Assembly (NCBI GenBank): GCA_964632015.1
Contig: CAZWAT010000130.1
Location: 1 to 8,312, forward strand
DNA length: 8,312 nt
Origin: JAAYCO01 sp964632015
GTDB lineage: Bacteria; Planctomycetota; Phycisphaerae; SM23-33
Direction: 5' to 3'
Part shown: piece by piece, positions 1 to 6,302 of the stretch
Numbering within the stretch: position 1 is the stretch's first letter
How the letters are laid out: each line of letters begins with the position of its first letter
The notes under the pieces: model-generated
What the model was told of the DNA's origin: nothing
Database searches by the model: none
Seen by the model: only the letters and a program-made list of their open reading frames with translations
Program-made: the position numbers and the translations under genes

Positions 1-11
1 ATCGACAAGAC

Positions 12-85
12 GCGCCCGTGGCGCAATTGGATAGCGCATCGGTCTTCGGAACCGAGGGTTAGAGGTTCGAATCCTCTCGGGCGTA
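12..85 (+). tRNA. tRNA-Arg (anticodon TCG)
   Basis: A full cloverleaf of 74 bases can be folded by eye. The acceptor stem is 12-18 with 78-84, the D stem GCGC 21-24 with 34-37, the anticodon stem 39-43 with 51-55, and the T stem 61-65 with 73-77 around the loop TTCGAAT. The anticodon loop CTTCGGA places TCG at 46-48, which reads CGA and by wobble other CGN codons, so the tRNA carries arginine. The D loop has A after the GG pair, the A20 arginine identity base known from bacterial tRNA-Arg, and C35 is present. The first acceptor pair is G-U (G12 with T84), the discriminator is A85, and no CCA is encoded. Its promoter would lie left of the window. Confidence 0.95.
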
Positions 86-154
86 GTATAACCACCCAGC
101 ACTGCAGCAGACAGCAGTAGAAAAAGTGGCAATCGGGTTGGTGTGCATCATCCC

Positions 155-183
155 TACGTCGTGACAACAATACGTGTCGTGAC
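155..183. repeat. Imperfect direct repeat in the tRNA-aroC spacer
   Basis: TACGTCGTGAC at 155-165 is followed by TACGTGTCGTGAC at 171-183, the same word with two inserted bases. A further ACGTCGTG occurs at 228-235, where it sits in a small palindrome GCACG-T-CGTGC (226-236). The cluster lies upstream of the proposed promoter of the next gene and could be a regulator-binding region, but repeats this short in GC-rich DNA can be chance. Confidence 0.3.
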
Positions 184-264
184 CAATCCTTGTTCTATTT
201 AAACACGTTTATTGTTGCAGTACCTGCACGTCGTGCGGCACAGGCGTCCGGGGCGTGATTTTTC

Positions 265-293
265 TTGATCCGACAATGCACCTTCCATATACA
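265..293 (+). promoter_or_regulatory. Candidate sigma70 promoter for the aroC-like gene
   Basis: TTGATC at 265-270 and TATACA at 288-293 are separated by exactly 17 bases. Each hexamer matches four of six consensus positions. The expected start of transcription is near 300, about 32 bases before the start codon of the chorismate-synthase-like gene. No better pair was found in the spacer after the tRNA gene. Confidence 0.45.
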
Positions 294-300
294 CTTACCT

Positions 301-318
301 TCCGGCACTGTCGCCGGA
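301..318 (+). promoter_or_regulatory. 5'-leader hairpin just upstream of the Shine-Dalgarno
   Basis: TCCGGC (301-306) and GCCGGA (313-318) form a perfect 6-bp GC-rich stem with a 6-base loop. If the promoter at 265-293 is used, this hairpin is at the very 5' end of the transcript. The ribosome-binding site AGGAG (320-324) begins two bases after the stem and lies 7 bases before ATG at 332. It could stabilise the message or limit ribosome access. Confidence 0.4.
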
Positions 319-331
319 CAGGAGCCACACA

Positions 332-1663
332 ATGATCGGATGTCATCTAGGCAGATTTCTTCAGGTTACCGTTTCAGGTGGGTCTTACCAGGATGGTCTT
401 ACCGCAACCATTCAGGGTCTGCCGCCCACCATGCCCCTGACGGAACAAGAGATTTATGGCGACCTTCTGCTTCGCAAGCCGGGAGCGGATGAGCTTTCCT
501 CACCAAGAAAGGAACCCGATCTTCCCATCATCTTTACCGGGCTCAACGCCGCGGACACTATCGATGGAGCGGGCAACTGGAATCAGACCAACGGCACACC
601 GTTGACGATTCTCATACCCAACCTCGACCGGCATTTTATCCATATCAAGCAGTATCAGGACACCAACCGCACGCCTCGTCCCGGTCATGCGTCCTATGCC
701 TCGTTCGTCAAGTACGGCCCCGCCGACGACGCCATAGGGGCGGGGATATTCAGTGGCAGGTACACAAGCACCATAGTTGCCGCCGGGTTTGTCGCCAAGA
801 AGGTACTCAAGGCGATGGGAATCGAGGTCTTCTCTTACATTAAAGAGATGGCCGGCGTCACAATGCCCGACGTCCCACATGATGAGGCATTAAAGTTAAC
901 TAATTCTTATAAAAACATGCGTTGCGACACCGATCCCTTTTACCAGCAGGTGTACGTCAGGGGCAGAATCACGCCGAAGATGCGTTTTCTCGAAAAGGCG
1001 GCGGTTTTCGCTCAGATAGAAAACGAGATAGAGGCCATTCGCGCCAAGGCGCCGGTTATAAGCGACGAAGAGATCATCTCCAAGTACGGCGTTCATCATG
1101 TGATCAACTGTCCGCACCTGGACTGCGCCCAGCAGATGCTCGAAGCCGCCAACAGAATCACCGCGACGGGCGACTCGTCCGGCGGTGTGGTGGAAGTAAT
1201 CGCCACGGGTCTGCCTGTGGGCCTGGGCGAACCGGTTTTCAACAAGCTCGATGCTGAACTGGGCAGAATGCTCGGAATCGGCGCGGTCAAGGGCGTTGAA
1301 ATTGGCGCCGGGTTCGGCGTCAAGAACATGACCGGCTTCCAGAGCAACGACCAGATGCACAGCGAGAACGGAAAGGTCGTATTCGACAGCAACCAGGCGG
1401 GCGGCATCACTGGTGGACTTTCCTCCGGCCAGCCGTTAGTGGTAAGACTAGGCGTCAAGCCCACCCCCACCATCGCCAAGCCTCAGCACACGGTCGACAA
1501 GTACACGCTCGAGAACAAGCAGCTTGCCGCTATAACCCGACGCGACCCGACCATCGTCGGGCGCATCTGGCCCGTCGCCGAGAACTACACCGCGATGGTG
1601 CTTCTCGACAACCTGGTGGCGCATTACGGATACCAAACGCTCAAACAGGCAGTCAAATGGTAA
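332..1663 (+). CDS. aroC: Chorismate synthase family protein, divergent at active-site motifs
   Basis: Chorismate synthase converts 5-enolpyruvylshikimate-3-phosphate to chorismate using reduced FMN, the last common step of aromatic synthesis, in the cytoplasm. The core signatures are clear: RPGH (116-119), FSGR (140-143), GDSSGG through LPVGLGEPVF (280-303), AVKGVEIGAGF (318-328), SNQAGGITGG (353-362) and KPTPTIAKP (376-384). Several normally near-invariant residues differ. GESHG is GGSYQ (16-20), so the catalytic His is Tyr19. The RGGG arginine is Ile135. GRHDP is TRRDP (402-406). The basic residue after RRRPG is lost (GADE, 51-54). RPGH still has His119. At 443 residues it is longer than the usual 350-400, with extra sequence around 195-260. 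The start has AGGAG 7 bases upstream and the N-terminus aligns with the family. Family membership is firm; normal activity is uncertain, so the symbol denotes family only. Confidence 0.85.
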   Translation: MIGCHLGRFLQVTVSGGSYQDGLTATIQGLPPTMPLTEQEIYGDLLLRKPGADELSSPRKEPDLPIIFTGLNAADTIDGAGNWNQTNGTPLTILIPNLDRHFIHIKQYQDTNRTPRPGHASYASFVKYGPADDAIGAGIFSGRYTSTIVAAGFVAKKVLKAMGIEVFSYIKEMAGVTMPDVPHDEALKLTNSYKNMRCDTDPFYQQVYVRGRITPKMRFLEKAAVFAQIENEIEAIRAKAPVISDEEIISKYGVHHVINCPHLDCAQQMLEAANRITATGDSSGGVVEVIATGLPVGLGEPVFNKLDAELGRMLGIGAVKGVEIGAGFGVKNMTGFQSNDQMHSENGKVVFDSNQAGGITGGLSSGQPLVVRLGVKPTPTIAKPQHTVDKYTLENKQLAAITRRDPTIVGRIWPVAENYTAMVLLDNLVAHYGYQTLKQAVKW

Positions 1664-1670
1664 CCCGGGC

Positions 1671-2798
1671 TCACGCCGCCTTTGCCAGTCGCGTCAACCT
1701 GTCGATGGAAGCGTCATAAGGTGCGGTGAACTTTTCGACGCCTTCTTTCTCGAGCCGGTCCGATATTTCGTCCAGGCGTATTCCCATGTCCTCAAGGTGC
1801 GACAGCAACCGCTTGGGCCTGTCGGGGTTCTGTTCCAACCTGCTTTCGGGTTGACCATGATCCCTGTACGCCGCAAGCGTCGCCAGCGGCATCGTATTGA
1901 TTGTGTCCGGGCCTATCAGGGGCTCAACGTACTTGATGTCACTGTACGTCGGGTTCTTCGTTCCCGTCGATGCCCAAACAAGTCTCTGCGGATGGGCGCC
2001 GTGTTTGGCAAGCTCATGGAACTTCTCGCTGGCGAAGATCTCCTGGTACATCTCGTAGGCCGCTTTCGCGCAAAACGTTCCAACCATCCCGTGCAACGAC
2101 TTGGCCTGATCGCTGCCCGGCCCGCCAAGCGATGTCCGCTCAAGCATCGGGTCCACAAGGGTATCGATCCTGCTGATGAAGAAACTCGCCACCGAGAACA
2201 CATTATGCAGGTCTTCACCGCGACGGGCGCGATCTTTGAGCCCCTCGATGTGCGCCTGTGCCACTCGCAGGTATCTGGGCAGGCCGAACAGCAAGGTGAC
2301 GTTCACGTTGATCCCTTCCGACACGCACTGCCTGATGGCGGGAATTCCCTCAAGTGTACCCGGAATCTTCACCAACAGGTTGGGACGGTCCACCAGTCGC
2401 CATATCTCGCGGGCTTCGGCGATGGTCCCTGCGGTGTCGTACGCCAGATGCGGCGAGACCTCAAGGCTCACCAGCCCGCGACTGCCCCGACTTGACCGGA
2501 AAAGCTCCATGAACATGTCCGCAGCCGAGCGGATCTCATCGGCAGTAATCTGTCGATAGATCTCATGAGGGTCAATTCCCTGCGACTGCATCTGACGAAC
2601 CCTATCGTCGTATTCGCCGGAGGCAAATGCCTTTTCAAATATGGTTGGGTTTGACGTAACCCCGCTCACACCATCGACTTGCATCAGCTTCTCAAGCCCA
2701 CCACCATGAATAAGCCCATGGTCTATGTTGTCCAACCAGACATCCTGACCGAAATTCCGAATATGCTTCACCGGAGATTCTCTGGATGCAAATACCAT
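1671..2798 (-). CDS. tal: Transaldolase
   Basis: Transaldolase moves a three-carbon dihydroxyacetone unit between sugar phosphates in the non-oxidative pentose phosphate pathway and helps supply erythrose-4-phosphate. The 375-residue protein carries the family signatures: QDVWLDNI (18-25), GVTSNPTIF (46-54), SLEVSPHLA (111-119), and LLVKIPGT (141-148) with the Schiff-base Lys144. VNVTLLFG and WASTGTKNP follow further on. The length and motif style (WLDN, GVTSNPTIF, ASTGTKNP) fit the longer subfamily typical of actinobacteria and other GC-rich bacteria. The start codon at 2798-2796 has AAGGAG (2811-2806) 7 bases upstream. It converges on the aroC-like gene with 7 bases between stop codons and no obvious terminator, and diverges from the GH130 gene across 72 bases. 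Confidence 0.95.
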   Translation of the reverse strand: MVFASRESPVKHIRNFGQDVWLDNIDHGLIHGGGLEKLMQVDGVSGVTSNPTIFEKAFASGEYDDRVRQMQSQGIDPHEIYRQITADEIRSAADMFMELFRSSRGSRGLVSLEVSPHLAYDTAGTIAEAREIWRLVDRPNLLVKIPGTLEGIPAIRQCVSEGINVNVTLLFGLPRYLRVAQAHIEGLKDRARRGEDLHNVFSVASFFISRIDTLVDPMLERTSLGGPGSDQAKSLHGMVGTFCAKAAYEMYQEIFASEKFHELAKHGAHPQRLVWASTGTKNPTYSDIKYVEPLIGPDTINTMPLATLAAYRDHGQPESRLEQNPDRPKRLLSHLEDMGIRLDEISDRLEKEGVEKFTAPYDASIDRLTRLAKAA

Positions 2799-2830
2799 GA
2801 TACTACTCCTTACCCCAATTCCTCCTTACA

Positions 2831-2836
2831 ATTGTA
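2831..2836 (-). promoter_or_regulatory. Possible -10 element for transaldolase
   Basis: On the minus strand TACAAT matches five of six positions of the -10 consensus and lies 33 bases before the transaldolase start. The expected -35 position (about 2854-2859) has no recognisable hexamer, so an activator or another sigma factor would be needed. Confidence 0.3.
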
Positions 2837-2839
2837 GCA

Positions 2840-2852
2840 GGGCGAAACGCCC
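2840..2852. promoter_or_regulatory. Small palindrome in the tal/GH130 divergent spacer
   Basis: GGGCG (2840-2844) and CGCCC (2848-2852) flank AAA. The palindrome lies between the candidate -10 of transaldolase and its -35 position and within the upstream region of the GH130 gene. It could be an operator shared by both divergent genes or a leader hairpin. The stem is only 5 bp, so chance is possible. Confidence 0.25.
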
Positions 2853-2870
2853 CAAACGTAGGGCCAATAA

Positions 2871-3917
2871 ATGGACTTAGCGAGTAGATTCACCCACAAC
2901 CCGATAATCGCTCCCACCGATGTTCCGCCTATCGGCGAGGGCATGAGGGTCATATGCACGATGAACCCCGGCGCGTTCAGGTGGCGCGGCAAAACGGGCC
3001 TGATCGTGCGGGTGGCGCAGCAGCCAACGCAGGTTGAGGGCTTTGTGCGAACCGCCATAATGGATCCATCGGCGCCACAGAACCCGCGGGTGCTGACGTT
3101 CGACCTCAACGACGAGCATCTGACCATGACCGACCCGAGAATCTTCGCCTATAAGGGCGAGAAGTATATCACCTCCATCAGCCACCTGCGCCTCGCGTGG
3201 AGCACCGACGGGGAAACTTTCACGCTTGATACAGGCCCGCATATTGCCGGGAACGGGCCTATGGAGGAATACGGCATAGAAGACTGTCGCGTAAGTCGCA
3301 TCGGCGAGAGGTTTTACCTTACCTACACCGCCGTTTCCCGTTATGGTGCAGCGGTGGGATTGATGACCACAGAAGACTGGCGATCCTTCACCCCGATGGG
3401 AGTCATCCTTCCCCCACACAACAAGGACGTCGCCCTTTTTGATCGGACGTTCGACGGGCTGTTCAAATGCCTTCACCGCCCCATGGGTAGCGAAGTCGGT
3501 GGGCCTTACATCTGGATATCAAGCTCAAACGATCTGCTTTCGTGGGGGGCGCATCGATGCATCGCGCGAACAAGAGCCGGTATGTGGGACGAGGAAAGAA
3601 TCGGGGCCGGTGCCGCCCCTGTTATGACCAACCGCGGATGGTTGATGATCTACCATGGTGCCGACCGTAACCATAGATATTGCCTGGGCGCGATGCTGCT
3701 CGATCCTGACGATCCGGCCGTGGTGATCGCCAGGTCCCGCCAGCCCATCATGGAACCTATCATGGAGTACGAGCGCAAGGGGTTCTTCGGAAACGTGGTC
3801 TTCACGAACGGACACGTTGTCGATGGTGATCGGTTGACTGTTTACTATGGAGCTTCTGACAGCCTCGTATGCGGCGCGTATTTTTCAATCGAAGAGATTC
3901 TGTCGCACCTGGATTGA
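2871..3917 (+). CDS. GH130 family glycoside phosphorylase (mannoside-type)
   Basis: GH130 enzymes cleave beta-mannosidic linkages, mostly by phosphorolysis releasing mannose-1-phosphate, and have a five-bladed beta-propeller fold. In the 348-residue protein the visible motifs run in the expected order: NPIIAP (10-15), MNPGAF (31-36), EYGIED (133-138) with the presumed catalytic Asp138, NKDVALF (184-190), LHRP (201-204), IWISSSNDLLSWG (214-226), RIGAGAAP (243-250), IYHGAD (260-265) and YYGASD (325-330). The Lys of NKD and the His-Arg of HRP suit phosphate binding, favouring a phosphorylase over a hydrolase, but the substrate cannot be read. The usual EDPR is EDCR (Cys139). No signal peptide is visible, so it is cytoplasmic. 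TAA directly precedes the ATG in frame and the N-terminus matches the family, which fixes the start; the ribosome site is weak. It is followed 17 bases later by a peptidase gene. Confidence 0.88.
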   Translation: MDLASRFTHNPIIAPTDVPPIGEGMRVICTMNPGAFRWRGKTGLIVRVAQQPTQVEGFVRTAIMDPSAPQNPRVLTFDLNDEHLTMTDPRIFAYKGEKYITSISHLRLAWSTDGETFTLDTGPHIAGNGPMEEYGIEDCRVSRIGERFYLTYTAVSRYGAAVGLMTTEDWRSFTPMGVILPPHNKDVALFDRTFDGLFKCLHRPMGSEVGGPYIWISSSNDLLSWGAHRCIARTRAGMWDEERIGAGAAPVMTNRGWLMIYHGADRNHRYCLGAMLLDPDDPAVVIARSRQPIMEPIMEYERKGFFGNVVFTNGHVVDGDRLTVYYGASDSLVCGAYFSIEEILSHLD

Positions 3918-3923
3918 GCATGC

Positions 3924-3929
3924 AAGGAG
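3924..3929 (+). promoter_or_regulatory. Ribosome-binding site that decides the S9 peptidase start
   Basis: AAGGAG lies 5 bases before ATG 3935. The reading frame stays open further upstream, with ATG codons at 3869 (inside the GH130 gene) and 3920, but neither has a comparable site and 3920 would place this one inside the coding region. Confidence 0.7.
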
Positions 3930-3934
3930 AGTCC

Positions 3935-5875
3935 ATGACCGGGCCAAATGACAAAATCGTCGGCGCGTATGGAACGTGGAACTCGCCCATTACCGCCGAG
4001 CTTATCGCATCTTCGACGCTGGGGCTTGGCGAGATTCGCGTCAACGGCCCGGACGTATACTGGAACGAATTTCGCCCACTCGAAGGTGGAAGATACGTCG
4101 TCATCCGCCAAACCCCCTCCGGTCAGCGCCTGGTGGTCAACCCCGACCCGCTCAACGCGCGAACAAGGGTTCATGAATACGGAGGAGGGTCATATGTAGT
4201 CGCCTACGGCGGCGCAATCTTCAGCAACTTCAACGACCAGAGGCTGTATTCTTCGCAGGATGTGGGCGAAGCGGCGCCGCTGACTTCTATCGGATCATAT
4301 CGATATGCGGATGCGTCTTTTGACCCGCACATGGGACGGGTCATCTGTGTTCGAGAAGACCATAACTCACAAGAGCCCGTAAACAGCATCGTGTCCGTGA
4401 ACACGGTTCACGGTGGCCCGGGCGAGGTGTTGGTGAGGGGCAACGATTTCTACGCTGCACCCAGAATCAGCGCCGACGGCAGGCGATTGGCGTACCTGAC
4501 GTGGAATCATCCATTCATGCCATGGGACCGGGCAGAGCTTTGGGTCGCCGAACTGCTTTCGGATGGTGGCGTCGCAAAGCCGGTAAAGGTGGCCGGGGGC
4601 GACGACGAGGCGACAATCGCCCCGCAATGGTCAAGCGATGGCGTGTTGTACTTTGTCAGCGACAGGTCGGGCGGATGGTGGAACATCCACCGTTGGCGAG
4701 AAGGCAAGGTTGAGAGCATCACCGAGATCGAAGGAGAATTCGGATACCCGATGTGGCGGCTGGGACAAAGCTGCTTCGACTTCGTCAACCCCGAGTTCAT
4801 CCTCTGTGCCTACACGCGAGATGGCGTTTGGCGACTGGCCGAGCTGGACATACCCACCGGGGACCTTTCTGAAATACAGACACCATACACCAGCATAAGC
4901 GATGTTCATGTAAGCGGTCAGAACGGGTATTTCATAGGTGGCTCGTCGAAGCAGACAACATCGGTCGTGAAGATCAACGTGCGATCGAAGAAGATGGAAG
5001 TGCTTCGCAAGGCGACCGAGCTTCAATGGGACGACGAGTACTTGTCGACACCTGAGCCGGTGAGTTTTTCCACCTCGGGTGGCGCCCTGGCGCATGGCAT
5101 GTTTTATCGACCCGCGAGCGCCGATTTCACAGGCCCGGGGAATGAGCTTCCCCCACTGCTGGTCAAGGTTCATGGTGGACCGACTTCATCGGCGGCCGGG
5201 GGGCTTCGCCTGGACATACAGTATTATACTTCAAGGGGGTTCGCCGTGCTGGACGTCAACTACCGCGGCTCCAGCGGGTATGGCAGGGAATACCGCCAGA
5301 GCCTGTACGGCCACTGGGGGGAAATGGATGTGGACGACGTTTGTGCCGGCGCTATGCACCTTGCCGACACGGGCAGGGTCGACCGAAAGAGAATGGCGAT
5401 TACCGGGCAAAGCGCTGGTGGATACACGGTGCTTGCGACGTTGACGTTCCGGAACGTGTTCTCGGCGGGGTCAAGCCACTTCGGCGTCAGCGATTGCGAG
5501 ATGCTCGCTCAACAGACGCACAAGTTCGAATCTCGCTATCTCGAAAGCCTCATAGCGCCATATCCGCGGGGGCGCGACGTGTTTCATGCACGATCGCCGA
5601 TATATCACGTTGACAAGCTCGATAGGCCCGTGATCTTCTTTCAGGGGCTTGAAGATCGTATCGTTCCGCCCAATCAGGCGAAGACGATGTTCGAGGCGCT
5701 CAGGAGCAAGGGCATACCGACGGCGTATGTTCCATTCGAGGGCGAGCAGCATGGGTTCCGCAGGTCTCAGAACATTGTCCGTGTGATGGAGGCGGAGCTT
5801 TACTTCTTCGGTAAGGTGTTCGGCTTCACCCCGCCCGACAAAATCGAACCCGTACCTATTGAGAATCTACCCTGA
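3935..5875 (+). CDS. S9 family peptidase (prolyl oligopeptidase / acylaminoacyl-peptidase type)
   Basis: This serine peptidase has an N-terminal beta-propeller and a C-terminal alpha/beta-hydrolase domain, a family that trims short peptides or removes N-terminal dipeptides or acylated residues. With the chosen start it has 646 residues. Propeller-side landmarks include VHEYGGGSYVV, NDQRLY, FYAAPRISADGRRLAYL and MPWDRAELWVAEL. The catalytic domain begins near residue 380 with the oxyanion segment HGG (413-415) and NYRGSSGYG. The triad is visible: Ser493 in GQSAGG, Asp574 in QGLEDRIVPP and His606 in EQHGF. No signal peptide or membrane segment is seen, so it is probably cytoplasmic. It follows the GH130 gene by 17 bases on the same strand, suggesting one transcript. 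The substrate is unknown; the domain order is that of family S9C. Confidence 0.93.
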   Translation: MTGPNDKIVGAYGTWNSPITAELIASSTLGLGEIRVNGPDVYWNEFRPLEGGRYVVIRQTPSGQRLVVNPDPLNARTRVHEYGGGSYVVAYGGAIFSNFNDQRLYSSQDVGEAAPLTSIGSYRYADASFDPHMGRVICVREDHNSQEPVNSIVSVNTVHGGPGEVLVRGNDFYAAPRISADGRRLAYLTWNHPFMPWDRAELWVAELLSDGGVAKPVKVAGGDDEATIAPQWSSDGVLYFVSDRSGGWWNIHRWREGKVESITEIEGEFGYPMWRLGQSCFDFVNPEFILCAYTRDGVWRLAELDIPTGDLSEIQTPYTSISDVHVSGQNGYFIGGSSKQTTSVVKINVRSKKMEVLRKATELQWDDEYLSTPEPVSFSTSGGALAHGMFYRPASADFTGPGNELPPLLVKVHGGPTSSAAGGLRLDIQYYTSRGFAVLDVNYRGSSGYGREYRQSLYGHWGEMDVDDVCAGAMHLADTGRVDRKRMAITGQSAGGYTVLATLTFRNVFSAGSSHFGVSDCEMLAQQTHKFESRYLESLIAPYPRGRDVFHARSPIYHVDKLDRPVIFFQGLEDRIVPPNQAKTMFEALRSKGIPTAYVPFEGEQHGFRRSQNIVRVMEAELYFFGKVFGFTPPDKIEPVPIENLP

Positions 5876-5887
5876 TTTCGCCACGCG

Positions 5888-6121
5888 CTATGAGCGACGC
5901 TGCTGGGGCCGGCGATCTTGTCGTCGACAAGTTCGCTTACTGAGCAGCGCTGCCCCGCCAAGAACCACGATTGCGAAGCAGGCGGGCTCCACCGACATTG
6001 CGGGCAGCGGCGCTGATTCTCCTGACGGTAGAGGCGGACGGGAAAGAGAGACAGCAAGATTGGTCACTACCAGAATGCATCCGAAGACCAGAAGCAGACA
6101 CACACGGAACTTCACGCTCAT
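5888..6121 (-). CDS. Small predicted secreted or membrane protein with PEP-CTERM-like tail
   Basis: This is a 77-residue protein with no assigned function. The N-terminus (MSVKFR followed by about 19 hydrophobic residues) looks like a signal peptide or membrane anchor. Next comes a Pro/Ser-rich stretch of about 20 residues (27-46). The C-terminus reads VEP followed by 14 hydrophobic residues with a GG pair, then SKRTCRRQDRR. That resembles a PEP-CTERM sorting signal (V-P-E-P, hydrophobic helix, basic cluster) recognised by exosortases, but lacks the first proline. AGGGAG lies 6 bases before the ATG. It converges on the S9 peptidase with 12 bases between stops. It could instead be a two-helix membrane protein, or a chance frame. 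Overlapping frames on the plus strand show no comparable features. Confidence 0.45.
   Translation of the reverse strand: MSVKFRVCLLLVFGCILVVTNLAVSLSRPPLPSGESAPLPAMSVEPACFAIVVLGGAALLSKRTCRRQDRRPQQRRS
5912..5936. repeat. Inverted repeat inside the small minus-strand gene
   Basis: GCGA-T-CTTGTC, GTC loop, GACAAG-T-TCGC: a 6-bp perfect stem, one T-T mismatch and a further 4 bp. It begins 37 bases after the S9 peptidase stop codon. It could serve as a transcript-end hairpin for that gene, although no T-run follows. It also encodes the basic tail of the minus-strand protein. Confidence 0.35.
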
Positions 6122-6155
6122 CGGTCACTCCCTGGATACCGAATGATAAATCCCG

Positions 6156-6196
6156 GGCCCCCAGGCGCAGGGAGCACCCTGCGCATCCTGAGGGCC
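6156..6196. terminator. Long GC-rich hairpin, possible terminator or leader structure
   Basis: The inner stem GCGCAGGG (6165-6172) pairs perfectly with CCCTGCGC (6177-6184) around AGCA. The outer stem, 6156-6164 with 6188-6196, adds eight pairs with one C-A mismatch and a three-base bulge. No run of T follows on either strand, so intrinsic termination is uncertain. It lies 35 bases upstream of the small minus-strand gene and 281 bases after the S9 peptidase stop, so it could end plus-strand transcription or be a structured leader for the minus-strand gene. Confidence 0.5.
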
Positions 6197-6269
6197 ACGC
6201 TTGAATTTCTCCATGTGAAACCTACGTTACAGCGACGGGCGGGGCAAGAATATCCGGGGTTTCGACGGT

Positions 6270-6286
6270 ATTCCCACGTGGGGAAT
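6270..6286. promoter_or_regulatory. Palindrome at the -35 position of the lipoprotein promoter
   Basis: ATTCCC and GGGAAT are perfect inverted arms around ACGTG, with a core palindrome CCCACGTGGG. The centre is about 30 bases upstream of the TATAAT centre, where a -35 element would lie, and no -35 hexamer is present. This is the geometry of an activator or repressor site. No known regulator can be named. Confidence 0.4.
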
Positions 6287-6302
6287 TTCACCAGACACGC
6301 CA

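Noticed and set aside
190..218. Promoter using TTGTTC with the AT-rich TATTTAAAC patch
   Set aside because: At 16-18 bases of spacing no acceptable -10 hexamer is found; the pair at 265-293 fits better.
896..1479. Open frames on the minus strand across the aroC-like gene
   Set aside because: They overlap clear chorismate-synthase coding sequence, have no family features and arise from the codon bias of GC-rich DNA.
1797..2559. Plus-strand open frames across the transaldolase gene
   Set aside because: They are antisense to a strongly recognised gene, Arg/Pro/His-rich without domain signal, and lack a good ribosome site.
2877..3476. A 199-codon minus-strand frame within the GH130 gene
   Set aside because: It lies opposite well-matched GH130 motifs and shows no recognisable protein features.
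3869..3934. Longer N-terminus for the S9 peptidase starting inside the GH130 gene
   Set aside because: The frame is open, but no ribosome site supports ATG 3869 or 3920, the added residues do not look like family sequence, and AAGGAG sits 5 bases before ATG 3935.
5859..6146. Plus-strand frame overlapping the small minus-strand gene
   Set aside because: It starts inside the S9 peptidase gene, is Arg/Thr-rich and featureless, whereas the minus-strand frame has a signal-like N-terminus and a ribosome site.
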